Assembly (NCBI GenBank): GCA_963682055.1
Contig: OY821746.1
Coordinates: 23,440,481 to 23,504,480 of the forward strand
Reading direction: 5' to 3'
Origin: Primula veris
Taxonomy: Eukaryota; Streptophyta; Magnoliopsida; Ericales; Primulaceae
Length of the DNA: 64,000 nucleotides
The translations under genes and the position numbers were made by a program. The notes below the pieces were generated by a model. That model was not told where the DNA came from. It searched no databases and was given only the letters and a program-made list of their open reading frames with translations. This document shows, piece after piece, positions 22,901-34,100 of the stretch; position 1 is the first letter of the stretch, and every line of letters starts with the position of its first letter.

Positions 22901-25087
22901 CTCAAACTTGGCGGGCCTGCACGAACAAGTTTGCGAGTAAGGAGGCAATGACGCTGCTTGTGAAGAGGCTTGGTGAGGAGGTCGGCTGGTTGATCAACTG
23001 ATGGAATAAAGCAATCACAGTGACTTCCAAGAGCAACTTTCTCACGGACAAATCAATCTCTTCCACAAATCAAGCCTAACATTATGTTCAAATTTATAAT
23101 GCATTTTGGAACTGCTTGATTATAATTTATTTTACAGTCTCGTCCTCCTTTTATTCTGCACTTCTTCTTTTTATGCTATATGTTTGCCTTATTAGGGACT
23201 ATACTGCTCCTTGAGACAACTGCTTGAGGTGGGATTTTTCCATGCTGATCCTCACCCGGGGAACCTTGTTGCTACAGAAGCTGGCATTCTTGCTTATTTT
23301 GATTTTGGAATGATGGGCGATATTCCTCGCCATTATCGCGTCGGCCTTATTCAAGTGGTACAAACTACTTGCTTGATTCAATTTTCTTCTATGTGGTATA
23401 AAGTATTCCAGTACGTGCACTTACTTATAACGTGTTTGTCTTGTGGTGCATGAGCCTTGAAGCACTCTTTTTGTTTACTAGTGTTTCCGACACCCTTTTA
23501 CAGCTATAAATCCATACTGTTTACTTTTGGCAATATGAATTTGGCCATCCTTTAGATAGTGGGTAGAGAGAGAGGGATTGGAAATACCCATGGATGAATG
23601 AACTCGAAGAATGAGTTATGAGGGTCTTTTAATTGTTCATGGTATTCCTGTTCTTGTTTCTACGTTAATTGTGTAGTGTGCATCACAAGTTACAAAAGTC
23701 AAATTTAAGATGGCTGTTATATACTCTCTTCGACCGGTAATAAGAGATCACGATTCTATTTGGGATTACTTGCTCTTTTAGTAATCACATCTTGTTAAAA
23801 TCATAATGCCCTTCACATTTTGAGGACAAAGCACAGAAATTTTTTATGTGACAACTTTTATCTTTTTTGTCGGTAGAATTGTAACTTTTAAAGAGAATCA
23901 CTCTAAAAATTCACCATTTCCCAAGACCAAGAGTATAACTTAATATGGGACGAAGGGATTGTGTTAAAAATAAATCCATGTTTGCCTTTGTGATCAGGTA
24001 TCAAGTAGTTTTTTCTTACATTAAAGGTCTTTGTCGGTATGGGGAAGGTGAAGCAGCTGTAATATTCTTTTTATTTCTCAAAAGTAGTAGATTTATGGCA
24101 TATTGTTCTTCTTTATTGAATTCTCGGAAATTGAAGATTCATGTCATGTTGCTATTTTTTATTCAACGTGTAGGGGTACTTTATGTAGACCTTTATGTTT
24201 AGGGAATATTCTTGAACCTTTTCAAGACGTAATAATGCCATTGACTTTCAGTTAAAACTACTGTCTAAAAAAGCTCGCTTTGAAGCAAAAACGCTCAATA
24301 AAAACTCGTTTAAAGCTTGAAAAAGCTGGGAAAAAAACTTACTTTCTTGTTTTTAGGCCGATAAAGCTTAAGCATATTCCAATTTTAGCGAAGCTCTTGC
24401 GAAAATGCTTTAACTGCGTTTTTGCTTTTTAGAACATTACTTAAAAGTTTTTTTTTCATTGCTCACAGCCTTATATAGATCACCTTTTATTTCTTCTTAC
24501 AAGGATGCACTCTTTTGTTAGTTGGTATACACCACTATAGACTTGGGACCCTCTTGGAAAAGCTGCTCAGTAGGACTATGTCACTTGTTTATCAGAGGCC
24601 ATAGTTTATTTGTTTTACTTAGCTAGTTCTTGATTCCCTTTTTTCGCGGCTTCACTTCTTTTTCCTTTTTATCTGTGCAGCCTGCACTTTTCAGGACTGT
24701 CTGCATTCATTGATAAGATATGTTTGTTTCAGCTTGTGCACTTTGTTAATCGTGACTCTCTGGGTTTGGCAAATGATTTTCTCTCCCTCGGATTTCTTCC
24801 TGAAGGGGTTGATATACAAGCAGTTTCAACTGCCTTGAAAGCATCTTTTGGCAATGCCACCAGACAATCCGGTGATTTCCAGGTTTCTTGTAGTTCTATT
24901 CTCTTAATTCCCGATAAATACAAGTATATTGTAACTGATTGATTTCTAGTGGAAGGATTTGAGGATTACTACCCATTTGTTTGGAATAAAATCTGAGAAT
25001 TGACCTGCATTAAAAAGGTCTCAAAATAGAAAATTATTCCTCATCTTGGTGTGATGTTCTCATAAAGATGTCTCTTCCTTCCCCACC

Positions 25088-25119
<32 letters not shown>

Positions 25120-28100
25120 ACCCCTCTTTCCCCTCCCTCCCCCTTCCCCTCCCCCTCTTCTGGTCAAACCTTTTGTTTCTCTTTTCTATCATTCATGCTG
25201 ATATTCTTTTACTTATAGATCGTAACTATTCGGTTACTTTTCCTTCTTATAGTATACTGACGACATACATAGGATGAGAACAGTCTTATGTTGCAGTTTA
25301 TGCTTTCTCATACAGATTAAGTGGTTGTCTTTGTTTTTTTGGTTGCATATTCTTAGACTTTTAAAACCAAATTTGGCATGAAATGGTCCTCAGGTGTTTA
25401 GTTGACTTCTTACAAACAGTTGATCAGTCCCTGTCAAAAAAAAACAATGTTGATTATAAGCATATTTAGTTGCTAGCTTAAAATAATTCTATGGATGTGG
25501 GTAACACCAAGAATCCCCTGTTTGGATACATCTGGATATAGATGCATATAAAATGTGTGGTATACCATTTTACATGCTAAACTTTGCACAGAAAGATATT
25601 TTTTGGGATACTTGACCTTTATTTTGCTTCGTTCATTTCAATATATTTACTTTTTTAAAATTTCCCCCCTCCTCTTCTTTATCTCGCTCTCTTAACGCTC
25701 TCTGTTTGTCAACTTTCACCCGTGACCCATCCAGTCTGCCCTCCCTTAATCTCCACCCTACAAGAAACCAGATGCATATCATTTTAACCACTTCTTATTT
25801 TTCTTTCAATTTTTGGCTTACAGAATTGCTTTTACAGAACCTAACACCAAGCGAAATAGTTTTTATATTACAATTCTCATACCAAACAGACCTGAACAAT
25901 TTTATTATTCGGTATAATCATTTTGATCATGGACAAGGCCACAAGACGATTCAGAAATAATTATACTTCTCTTGTCTAGTCATACGAGAAATTGGTTTGT
26001 CATCTACAATGTAGTATGATGCGGCTAAATGCCCAAATCAGGTTTGTAATGCTTAATACCTATTGATGTTATGATGTATAAATATGTAGGTGAATGGTTT
26101 GGTCTTGTTGTGTTGTGTTCATTGGGAGGCCAAAAAGCATATCATGATATCTCGCAGTTTTGCTTTTGTCAGTGAATTGATTTTGCATTTAACGACTAGT
26201 GTTTGTGCATGCTGTCTGCCTGTCAATAGTTTGCATTTCACTACGAACTCACTTAGTAAAGTATTAAAGTTTGTGACTTGACACCCTGCGTGATGATATA
26301 CAGGTTGTCATCCTGCGTGACTTTTCATTTTTCAGTATCTTTCTATGCTTGGTACTTCTTTTTTTTGAAGCTTTTAAGTTGTTCAAGTGAGAAAATATAT
26401 TTATTTTTTCCAAATGTTTCTTGTGTACATTTGATTTCAGGCCATAATGATTCAATTATATGACGTGATGTATGAATTTAACTTCTCTCTTCCTCCGGAC
26501 TATGCCCTGGTAATAAGAGCCCTTGGATCACTTGAAGGTACTGCAAAGGCGTTGGATCCTGACTTCAAAGTTGTTGAGAGTGCCTATCCTTTCGTCATTG
26601 GAAGGCTTCTAGAAGACCCAAGTCCCGACATGAGGAAAATACTAAGGGAACTTCTCATCCGTAATGATGGCTCCATAAGGTGGAATCGGCTTGAACGACT
26701 GGTCAGTTCTCTCTCTTTCTTCCACACCCATTACACATTTGCATATAACAATAAAAGAGAGCAGCTATTTACCGAGTCATCCAGATTCCAGAGTGCAGGT
26801 GTAATCTATCAGCTTTTGACTGATCGAATTAAATGGAGTATTCATATGGTTGGTTAAGAGCATAAAATATAATTGTAACTTTATAGTCCATCTAGCAAGA
26901 GTCTTACAGACAAGTTACAGTGATTTATCCTGTAAATGATAGCAGCAGGATCTATGACCAGTTTGATTCTCAGTTGCATCTTCTGGCTCTCTTTTTATGA
27001 CAGTAAAACCCATGGTGCTTTTGCGGAACGATTTTCTTCTTTCTTAAAAATATATATGCCTTTCTTTTTGAAGTTTATTCACTCACCGAGAACCAAAGCG
27101 ACAGGTCTCTTTTCTTCTGCTTATTTCTTACCGTGTCAACGGTAGACGTCCTACATCTTTTCTGCTGTCTCCCTTGAATGACCTCTGTCTTATCAATATA
27201 TATATATATTAAAGGCTTAACTGTAAAGAAAACATCAATTAAATCTGTAAGTGTCATGTTTTATCATTATTGTTTTTTACCAGATTTCATCTAGTTGGTG
27301 CTGAATTGAAGTGAGGGAAGTTGTAGTAGAGTTTCTCATTTATCTCTACATTTAGATGTTAAATGCTTTCTAAAACCGGTTTCGTAATCCAACACCAGAC
27401 GGTCTTCTGTTTAACAAGTGTAAAATTCATTTTGAGAAATCTGAAAAAAGTGTGCGTGTTGTGGTGTGTTTTGTCGTCTTGTTCCAGATAGCAGCAATAT
27501 CTCAGCAGTCTACAAGTGATGATACTGCTCACCTCAAGAAGAACGCTTCAAATCCCTTAGGATGGAAAGCATTTGACATGCGTTCCGTTGTGTCTGCTAC
27601 AGAAGATCTTTTCCAATTTATTCTATCTGATAAGGGTTTGAGGGTAAGAGTTTTCCTTGTTCGCGACATTATTGAAGCTGCTGACATATTTCTTCAAGAT
27701 CAAGTTGTGACTCGTTTCCTCAACAAGACATCTCCACCAACCAATTCATCCGAGTCTGAGGTTTCTCGCTCTTCTTTTCTTAACTCTTTATGTTGTGTTA
27801 GTGTGTGTCCTGTGTCACCTTTCTACTTTTTGTTTTCAAAACAAGTCCTGACTACCAACTTAAGAAAACAGTATATTATATTGGTGTCATTACTCTGCCA
27901 CAACGTTTAATTGACAAAAAAACATATCATGAAGGGGTGTCCTCAATGTTTTTAACTTTACTACTAGTCTTCTATTTTCATATAGTTATGATGCATATAA
28001 TATGCCCAAATGGAGTTTCATTCATTTTTCATCTGTCCAAATCCTAAATTTATGTCGCTTTTCTTTCTTACAGTCGCATCATTTGTTCGTTTGATTGTAT

Positions 28101-29382
28101 ATGTCTCAGTCAATTATGCATTGATGTCTACATATGTAAGTCAACTTGGTAAATTTAGCTGTTTTGTTGATAAAAACGGGATTATCTTTCTGGTGGAAGT
28201 AATTTTTCTTAATAGGCGTGTGAAAAGAGCACTTCCAGAAACATAGCAGAGTATGTAATTAATTTTGGCAATTATATATCACAATTGTTGACTCAGTTGG
28301 GGAAAACTCTTCTTAGACACCCCTGTGACTTCTGTCCGATTTGTAACAGATTAGAGCTTTGAGCACTGACCTTCCTCTTTAACTTAAAAAGCTATTTTCT
28401 TAAAAAACCTAGCATTCTGTATACCGTTAATTGAGTTGGTTCATAATTTTGTCCCTTGCTTTTCTTTTCCTTTTCGACAACCAATTCGTTCTATGCATCG
28501 ATTTTTTGGGTTTAATTTTGGGTTCTTGCTTTCAACTAATATAATAATATCATCCAGTAAATAAATTTTGATTCTTTAATTATTAAACAAAAGATGATCG
28601 TTTTGATTCAGTTAGAAGATGACAATGATGTTCAGCTGTTAGATTCTAAACTTAAAACATAAATAACTCTATGGTAATGTTTTTTTTTTTGCCTATAATC
28701 AAAGATTCAAACCATATTTGTACATTTTTAGACACGAAACTCCATTCACCCACCCTCCACCCATGCACACAAGCACCCTCACAAAACAAACTGGTAGACA
28801 TCTAGCTGCTGTATGAGGTGGTATAACACAAAGAATGAATGAATGTCTATTTCAGTCTTTAATCCTGTAGTCCCAGTTAAATAGTTGAATTCTTCTTCGT
28901 AGATGCAGCGTAGAGCTCTATACCCATTCAATCACAATACAATGTAAATGTTATGTTAGAATAATTGACTAATCTCTTTCTTCTCACACAGTTTTTAGGT
29001 CTTTGTGCAGATTATCCAAGTATAATGTAGTTATATTTACCATGTCTTACTCTTTGTTCATTCATCAGACTTATTTTTTTATATTTCAAATATATGTATA
29101 TTTTGCTTCGGATCTGTAAAGGGGGCCATTTTTATCACTTTGTAGGGACATGAGATGCTCATGAGGGTGGTCAAAGGGGTCAAATGTTTTCAGCATGCAG
29201 TAAGGTTGGCCCCAGAAGTATGGACCGCTATGCTAATACGAATGGTGGTGAAACCAGAGGTTCACAAATTTTCTCTCGAGATTTTCTCAGCTCTGTGGAG
29301 ACATTCTAGCGAAAGAGGTCCAGAGACCTTCTGGATCTTTTTATCGCAAATTATTCACAAACTGATGAAAACCCGTAAATAA
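13995..29382 (+). CDS. ABC1-family (ABC1K/ADCK/UbiB) atypical protein kinase, 5' exon not found
   Basis: Twelve exons join in frame: 13995-14241, 14972-15013, 17227-17298, 17388-17523, 17736-17893, 18939-19023, 22443-22639, 23196-23357, 24733-24882, 26441-26701, 27488-27760, 29146-29382 (stop TAA). They encode 672 residues. Family signatures in order: [17 protein letters not shown] near the start; the UbiB KxGQ motif (KLGQ, split between exons 2 and 3); an Ala-rich nucleotide loop [11 protein letters not shown] in place of a Gly loop; VAVK lysine; [23 protein letters not shown] catalytic loop; FDFGMMGD metal-binding motif. All key residues are present, so the kinase looks functional. Plant members mostly sit in plastoglobules or thylakoids and affect prenyl-lipid and quinone metabolism; by length and N-terminal motif it resembles the ABC1K2/ABC1K6-type group, which is only a guess. 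The transit-peptide exon, probably 50-80 codons, is not identified; upstream in-frame sequence reaches a stop at 13969 without an ATG. Confidence 0.85.
15014..17226 (+). other. GC-AG intron of the kinase gene
   Basis: Exon 2 ends GTCAAG and the intron begins gcaagt, with no in-frame GT alternative that keeps the conserved FYVK-LGQ junction. The acceptor is ttttcag at 17220-17226. GC donors with a strong surrounding consensus are a known minor class (about 1 percent of plant introns). The intron is 2.2 kb and contains the hAT element at 16413-17052. Confidence 0.75.
16413..17052. mobile_element. Non-autonomous hAT-type element in kinase intron 2
   Basis: An exact 8-bp flanking repeat atttttat lies at 16405-16412 and 17053-17060. 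The ends are TAAGGGTGGC (left) and, read inward from the right, TAGGGCTGAA. Subterminal regions are packed with ggttcggt/accgaacc words on both sides and pair as an imperfect inverted repeat. Open frames through it (Phe/Gly/Val-rich) are products of this repeat and not genes. Confidence 0.75.
17916..17943. repeat. (TA)n microsatellite
   Basis: Fourteen TA units lie 22 bases after the end of kinase exon 5, inside the intron. Confidence 0.9.
19024..22442 (+). other. Kinase intron 6, repeat-derived
   Basis: A 3.4-kb intron between donor gtaagt and acceptor ggcag. The part from about 19500 to 21150 contains GC-richer patches (19680-19900, 20590-20720, 20880-20990) unlike the flanks, so an old insertion is likely, but no terminal repeats were found. 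The rest is AT-rich. Confidence 0.45.
22853..23082 (-). mobile_element. Copia pol tail inside a perfect 33-bp inverted repeat
   Basis: Bases 22853-22885 and 23050-23082 are perfect inverted copies of each other (core GGCTTGATTTGTGGAAGAGA). The 164 bases between, read on the minus strand and running in from the right arm, encode the C-terminal end of a Ty1/copia RNase [16 protein letters not shown], then [19 protein letters not shown] and [15 protein letters not shown]. It lies in intron 7 of the kinase gene. The inverted repeat is not a normal copia structure. Confidence 0.75.
23724..23959. mobile_element. Stowaway-like MITE (Tc1/mariner type)
   Basis: The left end CTCTCTTCGACC and the right end, read inward as TCCCTTCGTCCC, resemble the Stowaway CTCCCTCCGTCC terminus. 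TA precedes the left end. The ends have diverged and the right duplication is unclear. In kinase intron 8. Confidence 0.5.
24262..24434. mobile_element. Possible MITE in kinase intron 8
   Basis: The ends gtctaaaaaagc and, read inward from the right, gttctaaaaagc pair, and gcaaaaacgc occurs near both. No clear target duplication. A similar style of sequence occurs at about 43765-43905. Confidence 0.3.
25089..25119 (+). repeat. 31-nt C tract in a pyrimidine-rich patch
   Basis: Thirty-one consecutive C inside a 90-base C/T stretch (25076-25161) of kinase intron 9. An apparent Pro/Ser/Leu-rich ORF over it is an artefact of composition. Confidence 0.9.
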
Positions 29383-29853
29383 GAATATTATTAGTTAGGT
29401 TTATTCCATCCCTTTTTTTTTTTCCCTTCAGTTCTTTCCTGCAAAAAGAAGTATAGAGTAAGCAGTCTCTTACAGCCTATGTGAAGTACCGAGTGATGAT
29501 AAACTCTTCCAGGGGAATATGATTATTGTTGTTGAGTTCATAAAGCGTGATTTTTCTTGGGAGTTCTGGCAATCAAATCAGGGCCCTTTGATATTTTAGA
29601 ATTAAATTTGCACCTGAAAAGCTAGGTTAGTCAACCTTTGCACAATAAACAGAGTTACCTCAATGGTAGAACACCCATTTCCTAGGACTCGGGTCTTGGG
29701 GTTCAGTGTCGTGATGGAAGTATGGAAGCAGGCTGAGATTTGCATTGGAGGGGAAAAAACGACCTTTTTTTGATGCGTCGTAATTTTGAGTATTTCGGAG
29801 TTCACTATTAATACACATTACTTGTTTTCGAACTTCTAATTGATACCACAAGG
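29383..29853 (+). other. 3' flank of kinase gene
   Basis: The stop codon is followed by T-rich sequence that should hold the 3' UTR. No second gene. A clean AATAAA was not identified close to the stop; aataaac at 29645 is the nearest candidate. Confidence 0.4.
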
Positions 29854-30119
29854 TAGGGCTGGGCGAAAAACCGAAAAAACCGAACCGGACCGATAATCGA
29901 ACCGAAAAAGACCGAAACCGAAAAACCAAAAAAAAATCGGGTCGGTTTTGGTTTTCAATAAAACCGAACCGAAAAAGACCGAAAAGAGCCAAAACTGGAC
30001 CGAAAAAAACCGGTCCGGTTCGGTCCAAAAAATAAAGACCGAAACCGAAAAAAACCAAACCAAAAAATATGCTCGGTTTCGGTTTTGCTAAAAACCAAAC
30101 CGGACCGAACCCAGCAGGT
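29854..30119. mobile_element. hAT-like element remnant
   Basis: The left end TAGGGCTGGGCG and right side ...ACCCAGC, with dense accgaaa/ggttcggt words in inverted orientation, resemble the hAT-type elements at 9958 and 16413. No 8-bp duplication is found, so one end may be lost. Open frames on the minus strand here, rich in Phe, Gly and Ser, are composition artefacts. Confidence 0.45.
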
Positions 30120-31166
30120 ATGAACTATATACTGCAACTTGTTTCTAAAGTGTTCTTTCCTTGATCCTGGTTATTACTGGGACTAATTTCACTCGCATTT
30201 GGGATTATCATGGCTATACATGTTAAATTTTTAACGTAAAATGAAATGAGGAAAATATCAAGTTGATAATAAAAAATCATCACTATATTTTCCACAATTC
30301 CATGTGATGGTGTAAACGTATAAATGAATAAAGAAAAATGTTTAAGTCGATCATCATAAAACATCTCTTAGAATCTTTTGTTTCAAGTGGTGACACCAAT
30401 GTTAAGCTTCGATACAATGACTACTATAATATTATCTCATTTCAAACTTCAGTCACGGACAATTTATATCAGGGTCTTTTTATGCTTTTTTTCACATTTA
30501 TTTTCGCTTTAGTCCCCCTACTAAAATTTTCACATTCCTAGACCTCATACTACACTTCGTCTAACTATATAGCTCTTCGTTGTTGAACGGCTTGATAGAA
30601 TGATAACGTCCTCATTGCCATGTGGTTGTCGCCCATTTCCGTTAAAGAGACATTCTGGTCAATTTGTCCCTGCTACTTCACCATTACATCCCACGCTTAA
30701 TGATGGGGATTAAATCATGAAACAATGTATAGTATGAGGGACAGAAAAGGCAAGAGTTCTACGGACTAGAGTGAAAAGAAAATAAGTGCACTGGTCAAAA
30801 GCATGTAAACCTCATTTATCTCACGGCGAATGATACACAAGCCCTTTGCAAGTGCCACAACAGTCAGGCGCAATACGTTTTCTGGGCAGTTTTGTTGCTG
30901 ATCTTTTTCAGATTCGTTAAAATACCTCTGTTATAGGAGTGAAAACCAGGAAACAAAATGGTAAAAGTTTTTTCCTTTTCCACTCCTTGTGCGTAGAAGT
31001 GCATGAAATGTCTGTCGATAAGTATTCTTTATACCGAAGGGTGATACTGATCACACATACAAAACAGAAACTAAAATGCGAAACTATTGTTTTAAAAGCG
31101 ACCTTGAACAGGACAAAAACTTGCAGACTTGTGAGTACATCTTTCCATTCCTGTAATGAAGTAAAT
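30120..31166. other. Intergenic between the two convergent genes
   Basis: No gene recognised. The last part (about 30940-31166) probably includes the 3' UTR of the minus-strand glycosyltransferase. Confidence 0.4.
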
Positions 31167-34100
31167 TTAAACTGTTAAGACAGTTACATTGATAACTTGG
31201 TTTACTAAATCTTGCAATTTTTCCTCCATGGAAATGCTTTCGTCAAGGCGGTTCTTGGCATGGCTTAACAACTTCCCCAAACTAAGAGATGATGATCCAT
31301 CATCACTTACAGCTTCAATTACTAATTTCTTCAACTTCATTACATTTCCCCTTATTTTATTACTTTGCTTTGCGTCCATTAAGTCTTTAATAAGCTTCTC
31401 AACTTGGTTTCTTTCCATACAAAATTGCATCTCTAATCCGATTCCCCAATGCATATAACAATATCGGCTATTTGTTAGTTGATCCGCCCAGAATGGACAA
31501 CAAATAATAGGTATGCCAGCACAAATGCTATCGAGTATTGAATTCCATCCACCGTGTGTGATGAACCCTCCCACTGCCGGGTGGTTAAGGACTTTTTCTT
31601 GACGGCACCAATTAGTTATGAAGCCTTTATTCTTGAACTTATCTGACATACTTTCATCGATGGGATTGGATTTCATTATCCAAAGGAAGTTGAAGTTGCT
31701 ATTCAATATTCCCTGCACAAACTCGTTAAGCATTTCTATTGTCAGGTCTAATATGCTACCGAAACTTATGTAGATGACGGATTTCGGCTCCTTAGAATCA
31801 AGCCATTTGAGGCACTCGTCTTGTTCTTCCCAGAGATTGGATGTGATAGACTTTGAATCACCATTTAAGGTTGTATCTAGTAGTGTTTGAAGCGGACCAA
31901 CAGTGTAGACTTGGGGAAATATGCTCGAGAGGGCACTCAAAACATTTTCCTCTAGCATTTCTAAACTATTAAGAATTATACTCGAGGCTTCAACAGACTC
32001 CTCAAGCTCTTTCATGGGGAAGTCTATTGTGACGTCCGCAAAAAACGGAAGATCCTTAACCCTAGTATGCTCAAGCCCAGGAACACAATCCACAATCTTG
32101 TCTAAGTTTTTATCTGTCATTCGTTAAAGTTCAACATAAACAAAGTGATATATTTGTCTAATTGTAAAAAATAAAAACACAACTTCAACTGTTGTTGTGA
32201 ATTACCTGGAGTATACCATATGGAGCAGCATCAAATCTATAGAACTAATCAAGTAAAAATTGATAACATGCTGAAGAACAAAAATTAATCATGAAGTTCC
32301 TGACATAGTCATGAAAGGAGAGTCACATATGAAATGTTACTTGTATTCAAGGCATCTTTCCTTTAGGTAATGCAAAATGATAAATCATTTAGTGCAAGTT
32401 ACTTTAATACTTTTGCTTTTGCACTTTATTTTTCATTAATAAGACCGGTTCTTTTTGTTATCATTATTATATAGTTGGATTTATTTGTTATTTTGTTCTT
32501 TTCGAGACTATAGGTAGAGAGTTGTTTCTCTTTTTTAAGTTATGAATTGATTAGGTATGATTAGTTATAAAAAAGGGTGTAACCATAGTCTGTTATCTCT
32601 CCTAAGTTCTCTGTTTGTCGTCTATATTTTCTCAGTTTCTCATCTAAATTTCTCCAACCCTTACGGGTTTTATCATTGTAACCATAGTCTATTATCTCTC
32701 CTAATTTATCTGTTTCTCGTCTAAATTTCTTCAACCCTTACGGGTTTTATCATTGTTATCTAGAGCAGCTCTTTCCTACAACTCGTGGGAACCCTAAGTC
32801 ATTTTTTTTTCCTCATCCAATTCTATCTAATATCTATGAAAATATCAAAAATTATGAAAAAATGAAGTCACAAAAGAACTGATTCGGATTGTGGTTATAT
32901 ATATCGTGGATGAAATTATTTGCGATACTACCACCATAATATATGTTTTAAAGCGGCTAAGCGACTATTTTGAGATTGATTTAATGAACAAAAGCGAGGA
33001 AGTAAGAGCTATCATTAGTGAGTGGACAACTATCGAAGACAGTGATGATGAGAAAGACATCACATCAGAATCCGATGGTCAAAACGAGTTAGATGTAAAC
33101 CCACATAAATATGAGGGCTTAATCGATAATTGTTTATGGGATGTTTTTCGTCCAACGCCACCACCACCATGTGCGGCGCCTCTCGTACTAGCACATCCGC
33201 CGCCAACAAGCCACCTCCATCCCCGGAAAGTCCGAACGAGGTAGAAAGTTTTGTAATTATAGGTGCATTTAAGGTGTTCGACAAAACCCATAAGCTAAAT
33301 GCTAAATCTTTTAGGTGCGAACTTACCGTTTTCCGCTGCTATAGGCACCTATATTTAATTAGCAATGGTCATAAAATATTATTTGTTGATTTGTTATTTG
33401 AGAACTGGATGAATCGTGGATTAATTGGTGTGAATTTATTTTATGGTCTAAACTCGACAAATTGGACTAGTATGAAATATTTTAATTATTGGTCGAGTCG
33501 AAAGTGTTTAAAAATTCTAATAATTGGTGGAAAGATATATATATATGAGACACACATAGAGGTTAGAAGACAAGATTCGCCTTGTTTGGCTATACGGTTA
33601 ATGCGATATGAATTTTTTAAGTCGACACTGTAGTTCAGATTTTTTTCTGCTAGGACACTCTAACTGTTTGAAAAAATAATTAATTGTTATAGCAAAAAGA
33701 TTTCAACTTGGTTGAAATTTTGTGTTGGTAGAATACTGGTATATGGTTGCGGGGACACGAAAATCAATGCATCTGGATCAATATCGACCGAGTTATGACA
33801 TTTTAAAGTTTGGTAAACTTTGCTGTCTGTATTCGACTTGGACAGGTTTGACAAGCTGGATAAAAGTCTTAGCGGCACCTAGTAAACAATCTCAGAATTG
33901 TAAAATATTTTGTGGAAAGATAGATGGGACATTAGGGATCGATTTGGGACTTAAATCGGTCCATTTGGAAAAAAAGGGCAATGAATTATGAATTTTTAAT
34001 TTTGAGATTCTGCCCAGACTTTTCTGCTTTGACAGCTAGACTGCTGTGTATAAAAACAGATATTTGCAATAGAAGTAAGTTTTCTATTTGGTTGAAATTT

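Noticed and set aside
25068..25277. Proline-rich ORF
   Set aside because: A direct translation of the C tract inside a kinase intron.
29854..30128. 8-bp target duplication around the third ggttcggt-type element
   Set aside because: Only a 5-base match (aggta) could be found at plausible borders, so no duplication is claimed.
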